DNA of 64,000 bases, taken from assembly GCA_051747385.1 (NCBI GenBank), contig JBNJGB010000035.1:1-64000 (forward strand). Direction: 5' to 3'. Shown here one piece after another: positions 25,843 to 33,746 of the stretch. Position 1 is the stretch's first letter; each line of letters starts with the position of its first letter. The notes under the pieces were generated by a model. The model ran no database searches, was not told where the DNA came from, and saw only the letters and a program-made list of their open reading frames with translations. The position numbers and the translations under genes were made by a program. The stretch is from JBNJGB01 sp051747385 (GTDB taxonomy: Bacteria; Myxococcota_A; UBA9042; PHBI01; JACKFB01).

Positions 25843-26012
25843 ATGGGACGCAGGCGCCGAATCGACTTCCCTGGCGCGTGGCGCCATGTGATGCATCGTG
25901 GGCTTCGACGCGAGGCCATCCAGGTCGCTGACGAGGACTGCGTGTGCTTCGTGGACACGGTAGGGGAGGCCGCGGACCGGTTCGACTTGGAGGTACACGC
26001 CGCGTGCCTCCA
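25843..26012 (+). pseudogene. REP-associated (Y1/IS200-like) transposase, N-terminal fragment
   Basis: The frame reads MGRRRRIDFPGAWRHVMHRG, then DEDCVCFVDTVGEAADRFDLEVHAACL, the opening of REP-associated tyrosine transposases. In intact members this continues into MPNHYHLL, which carries the HxH metal site; here it turns into unrelated Ala/Pro-rich sequence after about 56 residues and ends at 26148. The catalytic half is therefore lost. The fragment follows the 18-bp palindrome. The rest of the interval up to 26236 holds nothing I can identify. Confidence 0.7.
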
Positions 26013-26236
26013 TGCTCTCCCCTTGAACGGAGCGGCCCGAGCGGCGTCCGGACCCCTGCCAGCTCCCCCGAGCCAGTGCGTCCGGGCCGTGGTCCGGGCC
26101 TGCTCGCTTGCGATCAAGGCCCACGCCGACCGATCAGGCACCGGCTGAACGTCCGAGAATCCCTCTCGTGGTGGCCATGCATGCACGGGTCCCACGCGAG
26201 GGGTGGAGCGATCCCCACCTCCCGCGCGGGCGCGGC

Positions 26237-27121
26237 CTACTTCTTCTTCGCGTCGCGCTTCGCGTTGTCGTCGGCCCGCACGCTGGCGATGCAGCGGCCC
26301 TGGTTCTCGAAGCCGAACGCGTCGAACCCGCCGTCGCGGCAGTCCGCGGCGGTCTGCGGGGCGTCCAGGACGACCGGGCTGACCGTCAGGTCGAAGAACA
26401 CGCCGACCTCCGGGCCGTCACCGGCCGCGTAGGCCGAGTACCAGCCCGGGTACGCGCCGCCGCCCAGCTCGGTCTCGACGACGATGTCCGTGGGCACGAT
26501 GGTCCCGTAGGAGTCCGCGAGGGTCCGCCCGTTCACCGTCAGCGTCATGCAGCCGTCCGCCGACGGGATGTCCGCCGCGTCGCTCGCGCAGGTGGCCGGG
26601 TCGGCCCGACCGTCGACCACGAACGTCACGTCCAGGACGCCGTCCGGCACCTCGGAGCCGGCGAACGTCGTGGCCGCCTGGATGAACTCTCCGCCGCCCG
26701 CGTCGCCGTCCGTCACGCCGACGACGAACGAGCCGTCCCGGTAGGTCACGTAGATGCCGACCTCGGCCTTCTCGCCCCGGTCTCCGGCCCGCAGCGAGTC
26801 GGCGTCGTGCAGGCCGATGACGACCGTCTGCCCGTTCGCGGTCATCCCGGACACGTCCAGCATGCCGGCCATCGTGACCGGCCCGTCCTCGGGGGAGGCG
26901 GTCAGGACGTGGGGGCTGCCCCACTGGTACCACGGGCTGAAGCCGGTCGGAGCCGGCTCACCGACGAAGCGCAGGTGGCGCCCGTCGTAGTTGTCGTTGG
27001 TGCTCACGTTCTCGCCGACCGATCCGAAGATCGCCGCCGAGGGTGCCGCCGCAACTGCGGGCACGCTCAGACCGAGGATCGCGACTGCAGCAAGCGTGGA
27101 AATCGAAGTCATCCGTGTCAT
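26237..27121 (-). CDS. Secreted protein of unknown function
   Basis: 294 residues. A clean signal peptide ends in VPAVAAA, and a second ATG three codons in is an alternative start. The mature protein is acidic and Gly-rich, probably beta-structured (repeated short strands such as TVVIGLHDADSL and GIYVTYRDGSFVVGV), with paired Cys near CASDAAD and DGCMTL. It ends in a Lys/Asp-rich tail (DNAKRDAKKK). I recognise no family. It could be an extracellular beta-sandwich or a PEP-type surface protein without the sorting tail. Confidence 0.6.
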   Translation of the reverse strand: MTRMTSISTLAAVAILGLSVPAVAAAPSAAIFGSVGENVSTNDNYDGRHLRFVGEPAPTGFSPWYQWGSPHVLTASPEDGPVTMAGMLDVSGMTANGQTVVIGLHDADSLRAGDRGEKAEVGIYVTYRDGSFVVGVTDGDAGGGEFIQAATTFAGSEVPDGVLDVTFVVDGRADPATCASDAADIPSADGCMTLTVNGRTLADSYGTIVPTDIVVETELGGGAYPGWYSAYAAGDGPEVGVFFDLTVSPVVLDAPQTAADCRDGGFDAFGFENQGRCIASVRADDNAKRDAKKK

Positions 27122-27499
27122 GAGATCACACGTCCATTCTTTGAGGGGGCAAGGAACGGCGACGACCGGTTTCGCGCTGACTCCCCCGGAAGGTCCATGC
27201 GACCAGATCACCCGCCGGGATCGATGCCTCCACCGCCGACGGGGACCATGGGCCCGACCTCCAGGCCTGTCAACGACGATCACCGCAAAGCACCCGAAAA
27301 GTGCCACAACACCCTCCCGGGCACGGCAAATGCGCCATTTCGCACCGCATCGACATCCCATGTCCGGGGGGCTTGCGGGGCCCAGCCGCCCGCTCGCAGA
27401 TCGCGTGGAGCCTGGGAGCCGATCGGTCTTGCAGCCAGGGGGCGAGGGGGTCGTCCGACCGGCCCCCGGCCCGAGCGGCGCTTCATCGGCCTCGACGGG
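27122..27499. other. Gene-free stretch upstream of the secreted protein gene
   Basis: No coding signal or convincing promoter was seen. It would hold the promoter of the secreted-protein gene. Its right end merges into the decayed DUF222-like gene, of which the HNH half is not recoverable. Confidence 0.4.
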
Positions 27500-28081
27500 C
27501 CCCCCAGACATCTCCGGTATGTCCCCGAGGGCCATCCGCAGGACCCCCTGCTCGAGCCCCGCGACCGTCTCCATCGTCGAGTCGTCGGGCGGCCGGAGTG
27601 GCCTCCGGTCCCCGGTCATCCGGGCGACCGGCTCGACCGCCTCCGCGTCCTCCCGGAGGTGCTCGAGGGGTCGGACCTCGGCGCGGTCCAGCCACGCCGC
27701 GACCGTCTCCAGCCGAACCACCCGGGCCACCAGCCGCGCGGCCTCGTACTCGATGCGCCCCGCCCGCAGCGCCCCGCCCACCTCGGGCATCGCCGCCACG
27801 CGCCGGGAGAGCGTCATCCGGCGCTCGAGCGACGACTTCGACACGCCGGCGCGCTCTCTGACGTACTGCCAGTCGCTGGCGTATCCCAGCCGCCGCCAGC
27901 CGTCCGACGCGAATAGGCAGCGCGCCGCGTCGCCCATCTCCAGATCGCGCGCTGCCGCCAGGTGCCGGAGGTGCCGGTCCAGGTCCCGCGCCCCCCCCTC
28001 GGGCGGCGGCTCGTCCGCGACCTCCGGGCGCTCGGCCGGCGGGACCTCCGGCGCCTCCGGGATCCGCTGCTCGCAGCTCAC
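27500..28081 (-). pseudogene. DUF222/HNH-endonuclease-like gene, truncated
   Basis: From a GTG at 28079-28081 the frame reads about 190 recognisable residues: LDRHLRHLAAARDLEMGDAA, WRRLGYASDWQYVRERAG, SKSSLERRMTLSRRVAAMP and GRIEYEAARLVARVV. This is the helical N-terminal region of the large HNH-nuclease family common in Deltaproteobacteria. After about 27500 the sequence turns low-complexity and no HNH motif follows, so the nuclease domain is gone. The upstream edge touches the 88-bp repeat array, which may have caused the damage. Confidence 0.5.
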
Positions 28082-28154
28082 CCCGGCGACATCTGGCCCT
28101 GACCGTCGATGGCGACCCGACTCCCGCAATTCCGGATGAACCAGAAAGGCGACA

Positions 28155-28415
28155 TCGCCGTCGGGTAGACCGCGGCCCGCCCCCCCGAGCGCCCCGGTCC
28201 CTGGCCCCAAGTCAACAAGTTGCGACCCGACCCCCGAGCCCCAAGTTGCGACCCGACCCCCGAGCCCTCGCCGTCGAGCCCTCGCCGTCGGGTAGACCGC
28301 GGCCCGCCCCCCCGAGCGCCCCGGTCCCTGGCCCCAAGTCAACAAGTTGCGACCCGACCCCCGAGCCCCGGTCCCTGGCCCCAAGTCAACAAGTTGCGAC
28401 CCGACCCCCGAGCCC
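28155..28415. repeat. 88-bp repeat array with partial copies
   Basis: Two identical 88-bp copies lie at 28155-28242 and 28282-28369. A 25-bp part of the unit follows copy one (28243-28267) and a 46-bp part follows copy two (28370-28415). The shared core is CAAGTCAACAAGTTGCGACC. The uneven spacing and truncated copies exclude a CRISPR array. It lies exactly between two gene fragments, so it marks a recombination or insertion site. Confidence 0.9.
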
Positions 28416-28426
28416 AGACGGGCGGA

Positions 28427-28525
28427 CGGAAGGGCGAGGCCATGGACCTCCCGGACATCAGCCGCTCCACCCTGTGGCGGAAGATGCGCGAGTACCGTAT
28501 CGGCTGGGGCGGACCGACTCCTTGA
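28427..28525 (+). pseudogene. NtrC-type regulator, C-terminal helix-turn-helix fragment
   Basis: The last 33 codons of an open frame encode DISRSTLWRKMREYRI and a stop 7 codons later, the recognition-helix signature of Fis-type HTH domains that end sigma-54 activators. The rest of such a protein (AAA+ domain) is absent; upstream lies the 88-bp repeat array. It is a 3' remnant, not a gene. Confidence 0.55.
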
Positions 28526-28574
28526 CGCGTCGGGTCCACGCGCTGCTATGAAGCCGCGTGACTCGGAGCCTGCC

Positions 28575-30290
28575 ATGAGACATCGCCTCCTCCTCGCCGT
28601 TCTCCTCGCCCTCGCCGTGGCCGCCTGCGACTCGGACGGGGGCGCCCCCGGAGCGGTCGACGCCGATGGCGGCGGCGCCCCGGACGCCCCGGCGGACGTC
28701 TCGCCGAACGAGGACGTGGCGCCCGACACCCACCCGGACGACGCCCCAGCGGCGGACCCGGGGCCGGTGGACGACGTCGCGGACGCGCAGGACCCGGACG
28801 CCACCGGCGACGCGGACGCCGGGCCCGCGGACGTGTCGCCCGACACCGGGGACGCGGCGGACGGGGACGCGGCGGACGGGGACGCGGCGGACGGGCACGA
28901 GGACGTGGCACCCCCGGAGCCTCCTGCGCTCCTCCTCACGGTGAACGGCATCCCCGCCACAATGAACGGCAGCACGCCGTACTCGTGGGACATGGGCACG
29001 GACCTGCCGTTCCGCCTCCGCGTGAACCGGCAGCGCGCCACCCTGGGGGTGCAGGTGGATCCGGACGCGGGCCCGGCCGACTGGGAGACCCTGGCGGTGA
29101 CCTGCGACGCGGCCCTCGCCACGCCCGGGGGCGATCCCCTGCCGGCCGGCGAGACGTTCGGCGCGGACGCCCTGGCGGAGGGCCCGGACGCCTCCTGGCG
29201 GCGGCTGGAGGTGACGGAGGCGAACGCCCTCGAGGACGGGACCGTCGTCTCCTGCGCGGCCACCATCCAGGGGGCGGGCGGGGAGGCGGAGGACGCCGTG
29301 TCCTTCGAGGCGGCCACCCTTCCGGCGCACCTGGATCCCTTCGTGGAGCCCGACGTGTGGCTCGTGACCCTGAGCCGGGACCTCTTCGCGCTCCACGTGG
29401 AGCCCCTCGACAGCGGGGGGATGTGGGTCACCTCCGAGCCGGTGGACGGCGGCAACGGCCTCGTGGACTTCGACGAGGCCTTCGCGGCCCTGGGCATCTT
29501 CGACCCGGAGCACCCCGAGGCCATGGCGGAGGTGAAGTCGCGGCTGCTCGGCGTCATCCGGAGCCAGACCTATCGCATCTTCGGCCTGACCGAGGAGGGG
29601 GAGATGGGCCCGGAGAGCGTGCCCATCCGCGTCTACTTCGAGGGGGATCCGGGGGCGCCGGCCAAGGCGCACTTCGACGGCGAGAGCTTCTCCATGATCG
29701 CCCTGGGCGGCGACGGCAGCCCGTCGGACCAGGAGATGGGCATCGTGGGCCGGGCGAACCTGGACTGGAACAACCAGCACGCCGACGACAACACCGTCTA
29801 CGACCGGGGGGTCTATCCGTCGGCCGTAGTCCGATCCGTCCTGGTCCAGCCGCTGGCCGTGATGCTCCTGGAGGGCCTGCTGCCGTCCACGGGCACGCCC
29901 ATCGGCGGCCACCCGGCCGACGCCGCCATCCTCGACGGCACCTTCGACCCGGTGACCAGCGACGACGCCGAGGCCGTCGAGCGCTACGAGTTGCTGGACT
30001 TCACCATCCGCATGGGCGGGCTCGCCCTGGCCACGACCCTCTGTCACGAGATCGGCCACTCCCTGGGCCTCGTGCCCTACGAGGCGCCCCCCGAGGGCCT
30101 GTTCGCGGGCCTCGACGGGCTGAGCTTCACGCTCAACGACGTGGCCGGCGCCCACATCGACACGCCCGGCCTCAACATCATGCAGAACGGGGCGGTCACG
30201 AACTGGCTCGACGCCCTGAGCCAGGTCCCGCGGTTCAACGCGCTCAACTACTCGTACCTGCGCCGCCAGACCATCGTCGGGGGGCCCTGA
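28575..30290 (+). CDS. Lipoprotein with zinc-metalloprotease motif
   Basis: 571 residues. The signal peptide ends in LAVAAC, a lipobox. An Asp/Ala/Pro-rich linker of about 90 residues includes three copies of GDAADGD-type repeats. The last third carries HEIGHSLGL, the HExxHxxG zinc signature of gluzincin/metzincin proteases, preceded by a helix (MGGLALATTLC). A Met-turn candidate lies in GLNIMQNG about 40 residues later. The protein is likely an outer-membrane-anchored protease; the middle region is unrecognised. Confidence 0.7.
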   Translation: MRHRLLLAVLLALAVAACDSDGGAPGAVDADGGGAPDAPADVSPNEDVAPDTHPDDAPAADPGPVDDVADAQDPDATGDADAGPADVSPDTGDAADGDAADGDAADGHEDVAPPEPPALLLTVNGIPATMNGSTPYSWDMGTDLPFRLRVNRQRATLGVQVDPDAGPADWETLAVTCDAALATPGGDPLPAGETFGADALAEGPDASWRRLEVTEANALEDGTVVSCAATIQGAGGEAEDAVSFEAATLPAHLDPFVEPDVWLVTLSRDLFALHVEPLDSGGMWVTSEPVDGGNGLVDFDEAFAALGIFDPEHPEAMAEVKSRLLGVIRSQTYRIFGLTEEGEMGPESVPIRVYFEGDPGAPAKAHFDGESFSMIALGGDGSPSDQEMGIVGRANLDWNNQHADDNTVYDRGVYPSAVVRSVLVQPLAVMLLEGLLPSTGTPIGGHPADAAILDGTFDPVTSDDAEAVERYELLDFTIRMGGLALATTLCHEIGHSLGLVPYEAPPEGLFAGLDGLSFTLNDVAGAHIDTPGLNIMQNGAVTNWLDALSQVPRFNALNYSYLRRQTIVGGP

Positions 30291-30519
30291 GATGGGGGGC
30301 AGACCCTTCCTCCTGTCGGTGCTGAAAGCGGCCAGGGTACTCAGGCCGAACATCTGCCGGATCTGCGCCGCCCCTTCGAGCGGGTGGTGAGCCTCCGGAG
30401 ACCCGGTGCGATCCCGCGGCGGACGAGGACCCGGCGCCGGTGTCACAGCTGGTGGCGGAAGCGGCCGTCGCGGCCGTGGACGTTTCTCTCTCCATCCCGG
30501 GGCGGGTAGACTGCGCGCC

Positions 30520-33027
30520 ATGCGCTCTCCCGCCCGACGCCTCCTCGCCTGCCTCCTCCTCCCGACGCTCGCATCCCTGGGCGGTTCCGCTGCGGCCTTC
30601 GGGCCAGGGGTGCACGTCCGGGAGGCGGATCACTACGCCGAGGTCCACCCGGAGTGGGCGGACGACGACCTCCGGCCCTACCTGCGCTTCGGCGCCGTCT
30701 TCCCGGACATCCGGAGCGCCGGCGTCGACCTGCCGGTGAACAGCCACGACAAGGCCCTCGGGGAGGCCATCGAGGCCGTCGCCCAGGAGGAGGGCGTGCC
30801 GTGGAAGGTGGCCTTCGCGCGCGGCTATCGCCTCCACACGGCCAGCGACACCTCGGCGCAGGTGTTCTACATCCCCTGGCTCAACGCGGAGACGGACCTC
30901 CAGGTCGTGGACCTCTTCTGCAACCCGGGCATCGGGGCGGTCGGGGACAACGAGCTCCTGGTGGAGGGCTTCGGCGACGTCCACTCGGGTCACATGACGG
31001 CGTTCGTGGACGCGGCCTGGCTGCTCCTGATGGAGGAGCCCGAGCGGCTGGAGGCCCTCGTCGACCTCTTCGTGGCGGGGCTCCGGGCCCACGTGGGGGA
31101 GACCTTCGACGAGGAGGCGGTCCGGGCGGAGATCCTGGCCCTCTGGGACGACGTGGCCGACAAGGTCGGCGGGTTCGATCCCCAGCTCGTGAAGGACCTC
31201 CTGGTCGAGGCGAAGACCTGGGACCTGGCCACGGTGGTCGACGTGCTCACGAGCGGCATCTTCCAGGGGCTCCTGGGCGACGTCCCGAACGCGCCCGACA
31301 GCACGGAGCCCGATCCGTACGAGATCCGGCGCCTCGAGGAGCACCCGCTGGGCCAGGACCCGGCGGCGTACTTCTCCGCCTACGACGAGCACTTCGAGGA
31401 CCTGGGGCGGAGCATCTTCGACGACCCGGCCTTCGCGCCGTGGCCCTGGTGGCACGGTCAGGCCATGATCAGCGGCGTCGTCCAGGGCCTGGCGCGCCAC
31501 GCGGAGCCCTGGGCCCACCGCTCCGAGGTGCTCCTCTGGGACGCGGGTTTCGAGGGGCCCGACGGCGCCGGGATCGACGCCCTGTCCGCCGGCGACGCCC
31601 CGGGGACGGTCGTGGCCTGGAGCGAGCTGTTCGTGGCCCTGGGCGGACCCGTCGAGGTCACCATGGAGATCGTCCCCGACGTCCCGGGCGTGCTGGCGAG
31701 CGCCACGGACGGCGAGGTGATCGCGTCGGACACCGCCGTCGTCGTGCCGGGCGCCGAGCGCACGTTCCTCGAGGCGGCCTTCGAGCCCGGCCCCCACATG
31801 GCGGCGGCGGAGGGGTTCACCGTCCGCTGGCGCGTGGAGGGCGACGATCGCCCCTACCTCTCCAGCGACTGGGATCGGTATGTAGTGTACGCGGACGCGC
31901 CCCTGTTCCGGCCTCCCTACGACGACGGCTACGCCGGCTTCCCGCCGCACCTCCCGGTCGCGCACGCCGAACCCGTGGTCGATTGGGGCTGGCTCGTGGG
32001 GAGCGTGGTGCTGCCGGACGGGCGCCGCGGGCTGGCCGCGGACGTGGCCCTCGACGCGGTGCCCGTGACGGTCGGCCCCGGCGGGGGCTTCGGAGAGGAT
32101 GGGGTCGAGCCCGGGGCGCACGTCCTGGAGGCCTGGGCGGAGGGCTGGGTCGGCCTGCCGACCGAGGTGGAGGTCGTAGCGGGCGAGCGGACCCGGGTGG
32201 AGCTTCCCATGACGCCCGTGCCCCTGGTCGAGGTGCCCGCGTGGGCGCCGCAGGTGGGCTTCCTCCACGTCGCCTGGTCCTCGGAGCATTTCGTCGAGCC
32301 GCCGCCGGGCTTCGAGGTCGCCCTCGGCGACGCGGACGACCCGGAGGCGATGACACCGTGGACCGCGGCGGGGGAGGGGCCCGAGGTGGACGTGGACTTC
32401 GCCGAGGAGCCGATGGCCGACGGGACCGCCGTGTACGTGCGGGTCCGGGCGGAGGGCGGCCCGCCGAGCGAGCCCGGCGTGGTCCGGGTGGACGGTACGC
32501 CGCCGGCGGCGCCGGATCTCGAGGTCCTGGCGGCCGACTGCGGCGTCGAGGTGAGGGTGCGGGTGACGGGCGACGACCCGCACGCGCCCGTGGTCGCCCG
32601 AGAGGCGAGCGTGGACGGGGAGACCTGGCTGCCGGGCGATCCCGTCGTCCTGCCGTGGCCGGGCGGGGAGGGGCCCGTCACGGTGCGCGGGTGCCTCACG
32701 AACGCCGCGGGCCTCGTCTCCGAGACGACCGAGGTCGTGGTCTGCGAGCCCGCGCCACCCGAGCCCGAGCCCGAGCCCGACGCGTCGCCCACGGAGGACG
32801 CGGTGTCCGGGCCGGACGTGCACGACGCCGGACCGCTCTCGCCGGACGACGACTCCGCCGAGGTGCCGTCCGGAGAGCCCGACGCCGAGCCCGCGGGTGG
32901 CGGCGACGGAGGTGGAGGCTGTGCCGGCGGACCCGGTGGCGCCCCCAGGTTGCCCGTGGTCGCTCTCCTGGTCCTCCTGGCGCGCCTTCGGTGGCTACAC
33001 GTTGGCGTCGGGCCAAGGCGCACGTAG
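30520..33027 (+). CDS. Zinc-dependent phospholipase C-like surface protein with MYXO-CTERM-like tail
   Basis: 835 residues, with signal peptide ending SAAA. Residues 25-300 resemble the zinc-dependent phospholipase C domain: FGPGVHVREADHYAEV, FGAVFPDI, HDKALG and GYRLHTASD give the expected His/Asp ligand order. The middle contains several fibronectin-like beta-domains. The C-terminus has GGGGCAGG, a hydrophobic helix and Arg residues, the layout of MYXO-CTERM sorting signals. It is likely surface-anchored. TAGACT lies eight bases before the ATG. Confidence 0.6.
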   Translation: MRSPARRLLACLLLPTLASLGGSAAAFGPGVHVREADHYAEVHPEWADDDLRPYLRFGAVFPDIRSAGVDLPVNSHDKALGEAIEAVAQEEGVPWKVAFARGYRLHTASDTSAQVFYIPWLNAETDLQVVDLFCNPGIGAVGDNELLVEGFGDVHSGHMTAFVDAAWLLLMEEPERLEALVDLFVAGLRAHVGETFDEEAVRAEILALWDDVADKVGGFDPQLVKDLLVEAKTWDLATVVDVLTSGIFQGLLGDVPNAPDSTEPDPYEIRRLEEHPLGQDPAAYFSAYDEHFEDLGRSIFDDPAFAPWPWWHGQAMISGVVQGLARHAEPWAHRSEVLLWDAGFEGPDGAGIDALSAGDAPGTVVAWSELFVALGGPVEVTMEIVPDVPGVLASATDGEVIASDTAVVVPGAERTFLEAAFEPGPHMAAAEGFTVRWRVEGDDRPYLSSDWDRYVVYADAPLFRPPYDDGYAGFPPHLPVAHAEPVVDWGWLVGSVVLPDGRRGLAADVALDAVPVTVGPGGGFGEDGVEPGAHVLEAWAEGWVGLPTEVEVVAGERTRVELPMTPVPLVEVPAWAPQVGFLHVAWSSEHFVEPPPGFEVALGDADDPEAMTPWTAAGEGPEVDVDFAEEPMADGTAVYVRVRAEGGPPSEPGVVRVDGTPPAAPDLEVLAADCGVEVRVRVTGDDPHAPVVAREASVDGETWLPGDPVVLPWPGGEGPVTVRGCLTNAAGLVSETTEVVVCEPAPPEPEPEPDASPTEDAVSGPDVHDAGPLSPDDDSAEVPSGEPDAEPAGGGDGGGGCAGGPGGAPRLPVVALLVLLARLRWLHVGVGPRRT

Positions 33028-33053
33028 AATACGTGTAGCACGTCGTTTCGTGC
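33002..33053 (+). promoter_or_regulatory. Promoter and operator of the VapBC pair
   Basis: TTGGCG (33002-33007) and TAGAAT (33025-33030) are 17 bp apart. CACGTA-GAA-TACGTG (33021-33035) is a perfect palindrome covering the -10, and a second inverted repeat GCACG/CGTGC lies at 33038-33053. The arrangement suits repression by the ribbon-helix-helix antitoxin. The promoter overlaps the end of the phospholipase-like gene. Confidence 0.65.
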
Positions 33054-33067
33054 GAACGGGAGGCTGC

Positions 33068-33307
33068 ATGAGCCGGAAGCGCAACATCACCATCCGGGTC
33101 GACGAGGACCTCCTCCGGGAAGCCCGGGTCATCGCGGCGCGCGAGGAGTCGTCGGTGAGCAGGATGCTCGCCGACCTCCTGGAGGAGCACATTCGCACGG
33201 AGCGGGGCTACGAGCGCGCGCGGGCCCGCGCGATGGCGCGCCTCGAAGAGGGCTGGTCCCTCGGCTGGACGCCGGCCGCGAGTCGGGACGAGCTCCATGA
33301 GCGTTGA
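33068..33307 (+). CDS. Ribbon-helix-helix antitoxin (VapB-like)
   Basis: 79 residues. The N-terminus NITIRVDEDLLREARVIAA is the beta-strand plus helix of RHH/CopG-type antitoxins, followed by SSVSRMLADLLEEHI. The C-terminal half is a charged helix and a WSLGW stretch that probably wraps the toxin. It overlaps the toxin gene by 11 bases and has two palindromes in its promoter, consistent with autoregulation. Confidence 0.8.
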   Translation: MSRKRNITIRVDEDLLREARVIAAREESSVSRMLADLLEEHIRTERGYERARARAMARLEEGWSLGWTPAASRDELHER

Positions 33308-33725
33308 GTGCTTCGTCGACACGAACGTGCTCATCTACGCGCACGACGTAGACGCCGGTGAGAAGCACCGCATCGCCAGTTCGCTGGTGAGACACCTGTG
33401 GGAGACGCGGTCGGGTGCCATCAGCGCGCAGGTTCTGCACGAGCTGTGCGTCAACCTGCAGAAGAAGCTCGCGCGTCCCCTCACCCCCTCGGCCATCGAG
33501 GCGCTCCTCGAGGACTACTGCGCCTGGACGGTCGTGCCGAACGACGCGGCCGGGGCGCTCGAGGCGGTGCGGACGCAGGAGCGCTACCGGATCTCCTACT
33601 GGGACGCACTCATCATCGTCGCAGCCCGGCGCTCCGGCGCCGAGACGCTCTACTCGGAGGACCTGAACGACGGCCAGGCGTACGGGGGCGTCACCGTGTC
33701 GAACCCGTTTGCGCGGGTGGGGTGA
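33297..33725 (+). CDS. vapC: PIN-domain ribonuclease toxin (VapC)
   Basis: 142 residues. The PIN acidic residues appear in order: D8 in FVDTNVLIYAHD, a Glu in LHELCVN, an Asp in YWDALII and SEDLNDGQ. VapC toxins cleave tRNA or rRNA and are held inactive by VapB. The gene follows the antitoxin with an 11-base overlap. It looks intact. It converges on the PLP-lyase gene without a visible terminator. Confidence 0.9.
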   Translation: MSVECFVDTNVLIYAHDVDAGEKHRIASSLVRHLWETRSGAISAQVLHELCVNLQKKLARPLTPSAIEALLEDYCAWTVVPNDAAGALEAVRTQERYRISYWDALIIVAARRSGAETLYSEDLNDGQAYGGVTVSNPFARVG

Positions 33726-33746
33726 AGGACCTCGACGTCGACGCCC

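Noticed and set aside
25797..26195. A minus-strand gene over the transposase fragment
   Set aside because: Its product is low-complexity and antisense to a recognisable transposase N-terminus.
28155..28415. CRISPR array
   Set aside because: Repeat units are 88 bp with truncated copies, spacing is irregular and there are no unique spacers or cas genes.
26237..29557. A 1106-codon minus-strand frame that seems to fuse several genes
   Set aside because: It crosses the 88-bp repeat array, the DUF222-like remnant and the secreted protein. The parts have separate starts and different character; no fusion protein is likely.
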